A DNA stretch of 64,000 nucleotides, from the NCBI RefSeq assembly GCF_001307155.1, contig NZ_CP012830.1:3966501-4030500 (forward strand), given 5' to 3'. A program made the position numbers and the translations under genes. The DNA comes from Pseudomonas fluorescens (GTDB taxonomy: Bacteria; Pseudomonadota; Gammaproteobacteria; Pseudomonadales; Pseudomonadaceae). The notes beneath the pieces were generated by a model that saw nothing but the letters and a program-made list of their open reading frames with translations, ran no database searches and was not told where the DNA came from. Shown piece after piece: positions 17,972 to 25,792 of the stretch; position 1 is the stretch's first letter, and each line of letters opens with the position of its first letter.

Positions 17972-18586
17972 ATGCGTAAGTTCTGCTTGGCTTTGATTAT
18001 GCCTGCGATATTTTATATTCCAATAGGGATGGCGGCCTCGGTTATTTCATTACAGGCTGGAAAGAATTATACAGTGACGGATGAGCCAGTAAGCCAAACG
18101 CCAAAAGTGCTCGAGTTTTTTTCGTATGTCTGCTCTCACTGTCGGCAACTCGATCCGAGCATGACCCAATGGGCTGCCAAGGCTGGAAATGACGTGGTCC
18201 TGACTCGGGTCCCTGTCACTTTTGGCAGCAAACAATGGGAAGGCTACGCTAAAGCCTTTTATGTTGGTGAAGTCCTTGATATTCAAGTCGTCACGAATCA
18301 CGCGCTATTTGAACTAGCGCATCACGGCGGGAAGCTGGAGACTGCTGAGGAGATTGCTGACTTTTTCGTTGGGCTCGGCGTAGAAAGAAAAGTTGCCGAG
18401 CAACAAATCAACTCATTCGCAGTTAAAAGTCGGATGGCTCAAGGCGATAAACTTGCCCAACGCTATAAAATCCAGGCGGTGCCCAGTTTTGTGGTGAATG
18501 ACAAATACTTCACCGACGCCAGCATGGTGGGTTCCCCCGAGGCAGTGCCTGCCGCTCTCACGCAGTTGGTAAAGTTGCACGATTAG
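17972..18586 (+). CDS. dsbA: DsbA-like periplasmic thiol:disulfide oxidoreductase
   Basis: A 204-residue thioredoxin-fold protein with a signal peptide (to about residue 22, GMAAS). The active site FSYVCSHC gives CSHC at about residues 54-57 instead of the CPHC of E. coli DsbA. The cis-proline loop (QAVPSFVV) is intact. ATG 17972 is preferred over the in-frame TTG at 17969. It ends the sulfite-related gene row and is likely served by a DsbB; the local dsbB (10773) is broken, so it would rely on the housekeeping one. It may oxidise proteins of this cluster. Confidence 0.85.
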   Translation: MRKFCLALIMPAIFYIPIGMAASVISLQAGKNYTVTDEPVSQTPKVLEFFSYVCSHCRQLDPSMTQWAAKAGNDVVLTRVPVTFGSKQWEGYAKAFYVGEVLDIQVVTNHALFELAHHGGKLETAEEIADFFVGLGVERKVAEQQINSFAVKSRMAQGDKLAQRYKIQAVPSFVVNDKYFTDASMVGSPEAVPAALTQLVKLHD

Positions 18587-18637
18587 AGTGTACAGCCTCC
18601 AGCATCGTTTGTTCTTTGTTGGGGGCTATCGATTGAC

Positions 18638-18874
18638 GTGGCCGACATAAAACGATTATTCATGACTACCGGTGAGGCCGTTAGTCTGCTTCCGGCTGGA
18701 GCTCTTTCAGCAAGAGGTTCGATTGCAGTCTACACGGAACAGTTTGCGTAGTTCCGTCAGAGCCATGGACAGGTTCTGGAGACGCTACGGCAGCAGCATC
18801 CCGATCTGGAATCGCTCACGCCTGATGTCGAGTTGCACGCATCCGCGCAGCAGATAGTGGATTGGTGTGGCTGA
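18638..18874 (+). pseudogene. Unrecognised 78-codon frame interrupted by TAG
   Basis: From GTG 18638 the frame reads VADIKRLFMTTGEAVSLLPA, meets TAG at 18749-18751 (codon 38), then continues with LETLRQQHPDLESLTPD and ends LHASAQQIVDWCG at 18874. The regular composition on both sides of the stop suggests one former gene. I do not recognise the family. It lies between dsbA and the IS5 relic. Confidence 0.3.
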
Positions 18875-18982
18875 TCCTTTAACTCTACAGCTATCGGCGC
18901 TGGTACAGCTTAGTCATGGTTTGTGAACCAAACTTGGGCCCGGTCTATCCACCAAATCCGGGACAGACAAGGCGGGCTTACG

Positions 18983-19090
18983 TTACGTCCTCGAGAAGTA
19001 ATGTCGTAAACAGCGTATGGTGCTAGCCACTGAGACCATTGCGCCAAAGCTTTTCACCAGTTTGTCGTGGCGTGCACCGATCTGATGTCC
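18983..19090 (-). mobile_element. IS5-family transposase C-terminal relic
   Basis: The minus strand reads GARHDKLVKSFGAMVSVAS, then TIRCLRHYFSRT and a stop at 18983. This matches the end of IS5-type transposases (YDKLA ... AMV ... RCLR ... YF). Only about 35 residues remain; no inverted repeat was identified. Confidence 0.6.
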
Positions 19091-19247
19091 AGGGAGTAGC
19101 GGATAGGATAATATCATGCAGTTGTTTGACTTGCTTAGCCATGGTGCCAAGTCAGCGCTGTTCACTTAGCGCTGACTGCATCGTCCAGATCCTGGATAGA
19201 CTGAGTACCCGCTAGCATTTGCTCATGGCCATTCTTTCTTCCCTTAT

Positions 19248-20123
19248 ATGAACCTTCATCATCTCTTAGTCTTTCATACGATTACCAAAACAGGCAGTGT
19301 TACTGCCTGCGCAAAGGCGTTGCACATCTCGCAACCGGCTTTGTCTCGCGAATTGCGCAAACTGGAGGAGCGCTTCGGTCTAACACTTTTTGAACGACAA
19401 CCGCGTGGTATGCGTTTGACGCACGCCGGCGAAGTTCTTGCCGAATATGCCGATCGACTCTTTGATATTGCCAGAACGGCTGACCTGGCGATGAAGGAAC
19501 TCGCAAGTGCCAAGATTGGGCACTTATCCATAGCGGCGAGCAGCACCATCGGTACATATGTATTGCCGCGCGTTCTTGCACGTTTTCGCAATAACAATCC
19601 AGGTGTAAAGGTAAGTCTTTTCGTGAATAACACTGAACAGGTTTCTCAGGCCGTTGCAGATATGCGCTACTCGCTGGGGTTCATTGAAGGTCCTTTGCAT
19701 ATAAATGGTTTGACCGCGACCAGTTTTCGCGAGGACGATTTGTTGCCGGTAGTAGCCGCGTGGCACCGGTTGGCCGATGCTACCGCCATTAAACCCCAGG
19801 ATATCAATGACGAGCCATTACTGATGCGCGAGGTGGGATCGGGCACGCGCGAATTGGTTGCGGCAGTACTCGAAGATCTTGGTGTGCAGCAAGGATCAAT
19901 CATGGAGTTTGGCAACACTGAGGCCATCAAGCAGGCTACCATTCATGGCGGCGGCATTGCCTGGCTGCCCTCCATCAGTATCACCGATGAATTGGCCAAT
20001 GACGTACTCATCCCTCTACCTTGCGCGCAGCTCACGCTTCGTCGAACGTTGAGTATTGTGCGTCGCGCTGCCGTACCTGATGGGCCGGCCGAGCGCGAAT
20101 TACTTTCCTTGCTCGAGCAGTAA
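19248..20123 (+). CDS. LysR-family transcriptional regulator
   Basis: A 291-residue LTTR. The N-terminal winged helix (MNLHHLLVFHTITKTGSVTA ... ALHISQPALSRELRKLEE) is complete, and the periplasmic-binding-like effector domain runs from about residue 90 to the end. Same strand and immediately downstream of the sulfite-related genes, separated by an IS relic. It is the likely reader of the ATC-N9-GAT palindrome in front of the TDT transporter (14602) and of the decayed copy (10143). Effector unknown; sulfite or a related sulfur compound is a guess. Confidence 0.85.
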   Translation: MNLHHLLVFHTITKTGSVTACAKALHISQPALSRELRKLEERFGLTLFERQPRGMRLTHAGEVLAEYADRLFDIARTADLAMKELASAKIGHLSIAASSTIGTYVLPRVLARFRNNNPGVKVSLFVNNTEQVSQAVADMRYSLGFIEGPLHINGLTATSFREDDLLPVVAAWHRLADATAIKPQDINDEPLLMREVGSGTRELVAAVLEDLGVQQGSIMEFGNTEAIKQATIHGGGIAWLPSISITDELANDVLIPLPCAQLTLRRTLSIVRRAAVPDGPAERELLSLLEQ

Positions 20124-20305
20124 CTGCAAACGACGGGCAAATAGAGGTTCTACATGAAAAAGACTCGCTATCCCGCTAACCATAAGCCATCCGCTTGATC
20201 ACTTGATTCGATTGTTTATCCCTTCCAACTGCCTTGTGTGCATCGTCAGCGACTCCGACTTAGGTTGTCTTGCCAGTAAGTCTTTAGCCGTTTGGCGAAC
20301 TGGAT

Positions 20306-20367
20306 GAGAACGCCTTTTTTCAGATGTGTTTGCTCGCACGAACACCATCAATCAAATCGGCGTTCTC
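20306..20367. repeat. Long-loop inverted repeat
   Basis: GAGAACGCC (20306-20314) is matched by GGCGTTCTC (20359-20367) with a 44-base spacer. It lies in the 450-bp space between the LysR and the convergent DoxX gene, which holds no gene I can support. Function unknown; it could be an IS end or part of a terminator. Confidence 0.3.
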
Positions 20368-20400
20368 GTTTCTGTGTCTTCTGGAACTTTGTGAAGATAC

Positions 20401-20430
20401 AAAAAAAGGGCTGAGCAACGAACTCAGCCC
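20401..20430 (-). terminator. Intrinsic terminator of the MNIO/RiPP operon
   Basis: On the minus strand GGGCTGAG-N7-CTCAGCCC is followed by a run of T (AAAAAAA at 20401-20407 on the plus strand). It lies about 145 bp past the stop of the DoxX gene, the last gene of that operon. Confidence 0.75.
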
Positions 20431-20576
20431 AAAGCTATTCAAACGGAACTCTCAGAACCCGGCTTGGGTTTAGCTGTTACCCGTCGTCGGTCGTTGATGG
20501 ACATACCTGGCGACATTGACCACGCGGCTACGTAGCGCGTCCTAAATTGAATCGAACCGCTACGCTGGCCGTATGG

Positions 20577-21167
20577 TCACTTCGGCCAACGCGGGAAGAC
20601 CTTGGCCAGCCAATGGTCTGCGCTGACATAGCGACCTGCGCCATAGAAGAACAGCACCATAATCATGACGGCATAGGTCACCGTGAATTCGATGCCGTTG
20701 TTGAGGATTATTGGGTCACCCAATTCCGTAACATAGTTGAAGCGGCCCGGAAAGGAATGCTGCAGCCAAGTCATGAGACCACTGAGGCGCATACTGGCTT
20801 CGGTGGTTTTGTCGGCAATCGCGGCCCAGCCGTGCGACCAGTGCACGGACAAACCGGCGACGGTCATCAATATCGCCAGCGGAATGGTGACAATGCGGGT
20901 GAACAGACCCAGGGCGATGCAGATGAGCCCTGCTACTTCGGTTCCCGTAGCAAGCGTGGCCATCAGAGTGGGCAAAGGCATGCCGAGACCGCCTTGGGCC
21001 ACCGGAGTGGCGAACCACTCGACCAGGCCACTGAAGCCGGTGACTTTGGCGTGGGCGCCCTCGTAGAGGGTGGGTAGCAGATACAGACGGATGGAAAGTA
21101 GCGCTACGAAATCCAGCTTTTTGGACTTTTCGAGGCCGCGATTGAGAAGTGCGATCAGTTTATCCAT
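20577..21167 (-). CDS. DoxX-family membrane protein (HvfX-like)
   Basis: A 196-residue protein with about four transmembrane segments and the DoxX pattern (LYLLPTLYEGAHAKVTGFSG, then ATGTEVAGLICIALGLFTRI). Last gene of a five-gene minus-strand operon, 12 bp after the DUF2063 gene. DoxX proteins regularly accompany MNIO maturases in RiPP-type metal-handling clusters (HvfX in current naming). The role may be in membrane redox or export, but this is not proven for the family. Confidence 0.82.
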   Translation of the reverse strand: MDKLIALLNRGLEKSKKLDFVALLSIRLYLLPTLYEGAHAKVTGFSGLVEWFATPVAQGGLGMPLPTLMATLATGTEVAGLICIALGLFTRIVTIPLAILMTVAGLSVHWSHGWAAIADKTTEASMRLSGLMTWLQHSFPGRFNYVTELGDPIILNNGIEFTVTYAVMIMVLFFYGAGRYVSADHWLAKVFPRWPK

Positions 21168-21179
21168 GGCGATGCCTTA

Positions 21180-21839
21180 CTATTCGTGGTGTAAAGTAAT
21201 GAGTTCGTGCCGAAGCGCGTGCGTGAACCAGTGTGCTGACTCTGTTGGAGATACGAGCCGCTCGCCGCCCGTGAAGGTGGACAGTTCTGCAATGTCGTGG
21301 TTTGAAAGCCGTTGCGTCACGACCCTATGGTCGAATGTGCGAAAGACGGCATAGACATAAGGCGCGTCGTGGTTTAGCGGCGCTTGCGCCGCATGTTGGT
21401 CGTCCTCGTGCAGATCAAACGGAGTGGCCAGCCATCGCACGGTGGGGTTGAGGTAAATGCGGGTAGGGCGACGAGCGTCCTCCCCATGGGGGCGGGGAAC
21501 TGGGGTCTTATCGACCTCAACGTCAAACAACATCCATTCGTACTCGATAAGGGGGCGCCCGATACCCGGTGGCAGGCGCGGCTGTATGAAGCGGACAAAC
21601 TCGGTCGCGAGGTGAATGAATTCGGCCCGCGTTGCGCCAAAGCATTTGTAGAATGCGTCGATATCCTGGCGCAGGCGCTCGGCACCGCGATGTTGGGTAA
21701 ACCGTGGGAACATCGTGGTGACTAGCTCTTGCGCGTTCGCCCGGACCAATTCTCCATACGGGCCGAGATCACCGCTGCGTACGGCCTGACACCGACGCTC
21801 TGCTTCGCTGGCGACATCTGGTGCGATGCGAAGGTTCAT
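21180..21839 (-). CDS. DUF2063-type RiPP maturation partner (HvfC/BufC-like)
   Basis: A 219-residue protein whose N-terminus (PYGELVRANAQELVTTMFPR) and central section (GRPLIEYEWMLFDVEVDK) match the DUF2063 'putative DNA-binding' family. That family is now known mainly as the partner that presents the precursor peptide to DUF692 (MNIO) enzymes. Its ATG overlaps the stop of the DUF692 gene by 4 bp (ATGA), so translation is coupled. Confidence 0.82.
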   Translation of the reverse strand: MNLRIAPDVASEAERRCQAVRSGDLGPYGELVRANAQELVTTMFPRFTQHRGAERLRQDIDAFYKCFGATRAEFIHLATEFVRFIQPRLPPGIGRPLIEYEWMLFDVEVDKTPVPRPHGEDARRPTRIYLNPTVRWLATPFDLHEDDQHAAQAPLNHDAPYVYAVFRTFDHRVVTQRLSNHDIAELSTFTGGERLVSPTESAHWFTHALRHELITLHHE

Positions 21840-22669
21840 TGCAGCTTCCCTGTCGAGCCGGTCATGGCCTGGTGGATGCCGCGCAGTTCCTCACATAGCT
21901 CGTCGAGGCTGGGTATATTGTTGTCGCGCTCTAGCACAATGGGCTGCTCGCCGAACCGATGAACCGCATAAGCACCCAGGTTCAGCACGGCGGCCGAAAC
22001 ATCGGTTCCATGCGTATCCAAGACCCGCTCTTGAGGTCCATTATCTAGATGACCGGCCACGTGAAAGTAGGTCACCGCGTCCGTCGGCAATGCATCTATG
22101 AATGCGCGCGGATCGAATCCGTGGTTGCGCGCGTTCACATACGCATTATTGACATCCAATAGCAGCCCGCAGCCCGAGGTGTCGACCAGCCGAGCGATGA
22201 ATTCGGTTTCGGCCATCTGTCCCTCCTCATCGTAGTAGTAGGAGATGTTCTCCAACGCGATACGCCGGGACAGGTAATCCTGCACTGCCTTGATCTTATC
22301 GACCATAAGCTGCAGGCTTGCCTGCGTGCGACGCACAGGAATCAGCTCGTAAAGGTAGCCGCAGCTATCGCGTGACATGCTGACGTGATCGCTATAGATC
22401 GCAATGTCGTAGTTGTCTAAGAAGGTCTTCACTGCGCGCAAGTAATCCATATCCAGCGATTGTGCGTCGCCGATGGACAGGCTCAAGCTGTGTGCCACCA
22501 TTGGATATTTATCCGCGATGGCGTCGAGTTGTTCCATGCTCTCTCCACCCAACCCCATCCAGTTGTCCGGTACGACTTCTAGAAAGTCGAAGTCATTCCG
22601 AATAGGGCCGTTGGCGAGAGACAAGGCAAACTCACGTCGGAGCCCAAGCCCTCGTCCTTGGATGATCAT
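21836..22669 (-). CDS. DUF692 (MNIO) multinuclear iron oxidase, RiPP maturase (HvfB/BufB-like)
   Basis: A 277-residue TIM-barrel enzyme. The frame is open further upstream, but ATG 22669, overlapping the precursor stop by 4 bp, gives MIIQGRGLGLRREFALSLA, the normal MNIO start. Metal-ligand motifs are intact: VAHSLSLSIG, YSDHVSMS, LENISYYY, LLLDVNNAYVNARNHG, FHVAGH and DTHGTD. Characterised relatives use a di- or tri-iron centre and oxygen to convert cysteines of a precursor peptide into thiooxazole or oxazolone/thioamide groups that bind copper. The adjacent Cys-containing peptide is the expected substrate. Confidence 0.9.
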   Translation of the reverse strand: MIIQGRGLGLRREFALSLANGPIRNDFDFLEVVPDNWMGLGGESMEQLDAIADKYPMVAHSLSLSIGDAQSLDMDYLRAVKTFLDNYDIAIYSDHVSMSRDSCGYLYELIPVRRTQASLQLMVDKIKAVQDYLSRRIALENISYYYDEEGQMAETEFIARLVDTSGCGLLLDVNNAYVNARNHGFDPRAFIDALPTDAVTYFHVAGHLDNGPQERVLDTHGTDVSAAVLNLGAYAVHRFGEQPIVLERDNNIPSLDELCEELRGIHQAMTGSTGKLQ

Positions 22670-22968
22670 TGGCCACAAACCCCTTCTGCGAGCTTCTTCA
22701 GGGGCGTTTCGGCGACGTCGTAACCTTGAGCAGTCAGACCACATTTACCGTCACGTGTGCGGACCAATCGATCCTGTGGGTCCTGATTGATCTTGGCCTT
22801 GCCGTAGATCTTCTCGGTGCCGCACTTACCGCTGGCACACTTGCCGCCACCCTTGGTGGTCTTGGCAATGGCCGGTGGTGGGGTTTCACTGGCGTGAGCT
22901 GGCTGGCTGATGACGGCGAGCGAGGCGAGCGAGGCAACGGCGATGGATAGCGCGAATGTGTGTTTCAT
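22666..22968 (-). CDS. Exported Cys-containing RiPP precursor (HvfA/bufferin-like)
   Basis: A 100-residue protein with a signal peptide (MKHTFALSIAVASLASLAVI, cleavage near AHA-SE). The mature part has four cysteines in short Gly-rich motifs: KCASGKCG, DGKCG and EGVCG near the end. EGKCG-type motifs are the modification sites of MNIO-matured bufferins/HvfA. Its ATG overlaps the stop of the upstream MBL-fold gene (ATGA) and its stop overlaps the start of the maturase, so all three are translationally coupled. RBS CAGGAG. The precursor role is inference from motif and context; the peptide is longer between its Cys motifs than typical family members I know. Confidence 0.8.
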   Translation of the reverse strand: MKHTFALSIAVASLASLAVISQPAHASETPPPAIAKTTKGGGKCASGKCGTEKIYGKAKINQDPQDRLVRTRDGKCGLTAQGYDVAETPLKKLAEGVCGQ

Positions 22969-23918
22969 TGGGTGCTCCTGGGTAATGGCATTTCGAAGCG
23001 CGAGAGATCACGACCTGCGTAGACCGGGCCGTGGTAGTAGCGTTTGATGATTGCGACGTTGCTATCCTTGTTCTTCAGGGATCTGCCCATGAAGTGATTG
23101 AGGACAAGCATTTTGGGATTGACGGCTGCGGCAATCTTGCCAACGACCGTGGGCGTTGCATGGAGGAATTTAGAGGTGGCGTCGGCATCGTCATCGATGG
23201 CAGCCGGCATGACCAAAATGTCTGCGCCCTTGGCAAAGTCGACGAATCCAGCGCGGCTGCCGTTCTGATCCGCTGAGATCACGATCGTGCCGCACTTGCC
23301 TTCGATGCGAAACGCCAGGGTCGGCACATCACCGTGCGGAATGCCGTAGGCATATACCTTAACCTCGGCGTCTTGATATACGAGGGACGCTTTCTCGGCG
23401 TGACGATCCACGTTGATAATCGGGCTGACCTTTAGATTCAACCCATCACTGCCATCATGCAGACCCTCGAGGTAGGCAAACGAGCCAGTCTTGGCGCCGA
23501 ACGTGTCATGGAAGAATTCCGTCATGCTCGGGAATGAGTCAGATCCGTCCGGACCGACCAGTGCGGTCGTGTTGCCCGAGGCCATAAAGTAAGCGCCCTT
23601 CAAGATGGCGGGTAAATCGGCACTATGGTCCGTGTGGAAGTGCGAAATACCGATGAAGTGCAGGTCTTCCAACCGGGCATGCGCCTGGCCAAAGCGCAGG
23701 TATGTACCGCCGCCGGCGTCGATGAGCAGCCGCGACTTGCCATCGATCCAGACAATCTCGCCCGATGAAGCACGGGCGTCGTCAGAGATGGGGCCACCAG
23801 AGCCGAGCAGTTGAATGCCCATGGAGTGCGTTGTGTCAGCGCTGGTCGTAGCGGCGAATGTGCCGGTGGAGAGTGCCGCGAAGCCGAGAGCGGTGGCGAT
23901 TCGCAAGATTTTTTTCAC
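22965..23918 (-). CDS. Periplasmic MBL-fold metallo-hydrolase in the RiPP operon
   Basis: A 317-residue protein from GTG 23918 (RBS GGAG; in-frame sequence upstream gives a poorer N-terminus). A signal peptide (VKKILRIATALGFAALSTG ... FAATT) is followed by a metallo-beta-lactamase fold: SGEIVWIDG, LLIDAGGGTYLRFGQ, the zinc motif HFHTDH, GIPHGD and LVLNHFMG. Related proteins include arylsulfatase-like and RNase Z-like hydrolases. Inside the fold is EGKCG (in RIEGKCGTIV), the very pentapeptide modified in bufferins, which may be coincidence. First gene of the operon. An MBL enzyme is not a standard part of hvf/buf clusters as I know them. Confidence 0.85.
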   Translation of the reverse strand: MKKILRIATALGFAALSTGTFAATTSADTTHSMGIQLLGSGGPISDDARASSGEIVWIDGKSRLLIDAGGGTYLRFGQAHARLEDLHFIGISHFHTDHSADLPAILKGAYFMASGNTTALVGPDGSDSFPSMTEFFHDTFGAKTGSFAYLEGLHDGSDGLNLKVSPIINVDRHAEKASLVYQDAEVKVYAYGIPHGDVPTLAFRIEGKCGTIVISADQNGSRAGFVDFAKGADILVMPAAIDDDADATSKFLHATPTVVGKIAAAVNPKMLVLNHFMGRSLKNKDSNVAIIKRYYHGPVYAGRDLSRFEMPLPRSTQ

Positions 23919-24635
23919 AGTGAGGCTCCAAGCGGACTGAAGTGGAATGTGCGAGTCACCGAGTGGTGCCAAGCAGCACCAATGAGGTGTTACACATCGT
24001 CACCTACTGCTGACGTATGCACCATTGCTTGTTTTTAATAGGTGGCATGCCTTTTTGGTATGCATTGGCGCGATGCTGCCGTGTGGGTGGATTTGACCCT
24101 CTCGTTGGGCTGGGGAACGTAAGCCATGCCGTTAGGGCATGGCGTACATGCGAAAAATGTCATCGTGCATATCGGGTGAGAGTGGAAGGATGAAATCGAA
24201 TCATTCACCGGCTCATCTCGCATTACCTGCTAATGGACACCACCATGGTTATTTCTCATCCCTTTTTCCGCGCTGAACTCGTCCCGCGAGGTCGTTCACC
24301 CGTTCACCCCGAACTGATGAGCCACCACTATAGGAACAGCTGTCCTAGCGCTGTGCTCACCAATGCCCTCTGGGGCACCACTGTCCTTTTTCACAGAGGC
24401 AATATTCTGTTTTGCCAGATGGGGAATCAGGCTTTTCTAGGCGGTATCCCAATTGTGAGTGTCCGGCTCATTAGTCCTATACACATCTCATGCAGTTACG
24501 CCTCATGAGTCTTAAGGGGGGGCGAGTTTGCACTACAACTTTGCCATTGTTCTGTTTGTAGAATGTTTGAGTCGGATTAGTTGCTGTAGGCTAATTATCA
24601 GCTAGCAAGAAACTTACCAGTAGAGAGATAGTTTA
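23919..24635. other. 717-bp divergent regulatory region
   Basis: It lies between the MBL gene (minus) and the DUF2790 gene (plus) and should hold both promoters. The only clear structure is the palindrome at 24123-24143. Open frames here (for example 24233-24508) have irregular composition and no RBS, and I do not support them. Confidence 0.5.
24123..24143. promoter_or_regulatory. Perfect palindrome GCCATGCC-N5-GGCATGGC
   Basis: Eight-base arms with a five-base spacer, about 205 bp upstream of the MBL gene start and 490 bp upstream of DUF2790. No T-run follows, so it is more likely an operator than a terminator. No regulator can be assigned. Confidence 0.4.
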
Positions 24636-24890
24636 ATGAAATTGTTTATGCTTGGATTTGCTACCTTGCTCACCTGCGGTTCAGTTTTTGCCGATACTAC
24701 CGAGAAGTCACCGGTGATTCATGACAAGACCGGCTTCTATGTTCATATGGATGTTGCAAAAATCATATCAATTACTGATATCTCGGACCAGTGCGGTGTG
24801 ATTCCCGCGCGTCTCGATTACCTGGATCATCAGGGGCGGGAGCATGTTTTGGACTATCTGGTTCAAGGACGTTGCACGAACGAAAACTGA
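24636..24890 (+). CDS. DUF2790 small exported protein
   Basis: An 84-residue protein with a signal peptide (MKLFMLGFATLLTCGSVFA). The mature core has HMDVAKIISITDISDQCGVI and a closing YLVQGRC, the DUF2790 pattern of Pseudomonas periplasmic proteins, with two cysteines. Several DUF2790 genes are reported with copper-responsive genes, which would fit the MNIO cluster next door. Function unknown. Confidence 0.8.
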   Translation: MKLFMLGFATLLTCGSVFADTTEKSPVIHDKTGFYVHMDVAKIISITDISDQCGVIPARLDYLDHQGREHVLDYLVQGRCTNEN

Positions 24891-24995
24891 TGAGCACTTA
24901 ACGCTCTGTTAATAACGACACTTCCTAAAGTGCTATCCATAAATTTCATATAGCCCAAGCGGCACTCTTCTTTATCACCTCAGGAAATTTATTCT

Positions 24996-25220
24996 ATGAA
25001 ACTGTCCACCCTTGTCATTGCCGGCCTATTGTCCGTTATCTCTGTCGCCGTCTTTGCCGAAGATGGTTCTGACCGGGCCCGCGCCCGATGGGAGGCGTTT
25101 CAGGCCAGCCAGGTGGAAGCCCACGCTGAAGCCGCACAAAAGGCCCTGACAGCCCAGACCAAAAACAACGGTTCTTCCGCAGCAGACACTATCGAACAGA
25201 AGCAACAACCCGATATCTGA
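24996..25220 (+). CDS. Small exported protein, PtrA-like N-terminus
   Basis: A 74-residue protein with a signal peptide (MKLSTLVIAGLLSVISVAVFA) followed by EDGSDRARARWEAFQASQVE and an Ala/Gln-rich tail. The start of the mature part resembles the short copper-inducible PtrA-type proteins of Pseudomonas. The match is short, so the name is tentative. It is followed by a textbook terminator at 25289. Confidence 0.6.
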   Translation: MKLSTLVIAGLLSVISVAVFAEDGSDRARARWEAFQASQVEAHAEAAQKALTAQTKNNGSSAADTIEQKQQPDI

Positions 25221-25288
25221 TTATTCGAAGCGTTCCCGATATTCACTTCTTTTATACTCGGCTCACTTGGAATTGGTGTTCGATTTAG

Positions 25289-25313
25289 CGCCCGATAATA
25301 CGGGCGTTTTTTT
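25289..25313 (+). terminator. Intrinsic terminator after the PtrA-like gene
   Basis: CGCCCG-ATAATA-CGGGCG followed by seven T. Confidence 0.85.
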
Positions 25314-25792
25314 GCTTTGTAGTATCTGGGTCTAGCCAATCGATTGCGTTGAGTTGTTGAAGGCAAAAACACTCGTAATCACTTCGGCGCCATCATCACC
25401 GCTAGGGTCATCTTGATGAACTCTTCGTTTCGGTAAAGTGCAGCCAGGCGCCGCGAACGTTGTCCGCAACTTCAGCCGATCCGCGCTTCTCTACCCCATT
25501 TGAAAGTTCCATGATGGCAGCTTACAGCGCGAGCTGGTTTTCGTTGATTTTGAACAGCAGTTGTGTACCTGTAAGCGTGAGCCATTCGGCAGTGCGGTAG
25601 CATCGACGCAGGGAGTGAAAAAAACCGTGCCAATTTCAACACCGGTAGGTGTGTCATGCCGCAGGATTAGATGGGCAGATTCAGCAAGGGAGAACATTCC
25701 ATTGACTCAGGGCCATGAGATGATTCCTAAACGCCGCAAGGAGGGGCTCTTTACCGTACCCTCGGTCAGTAACTTGACCCCACTACTTGGGT
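25314..25792. other. Gene-free stretch before fimbrial operon 2
   Basis: About 480 bp between the terminator and the end of the second fimbrial operon. Short frames exist on the minus strand (for example LAESAHLILRHDTPTGVEIG at about 25690-25630), but they shift frame and match nothing I recognise. It may be a decayed gene. Confidence 0.35.

Noticed and set aside
24233..24508. A 91-codon frame upstream of DUF2790
   Set aside because: Irregular composition, no RBS, no signal or domain; more likely regulatory DNA.
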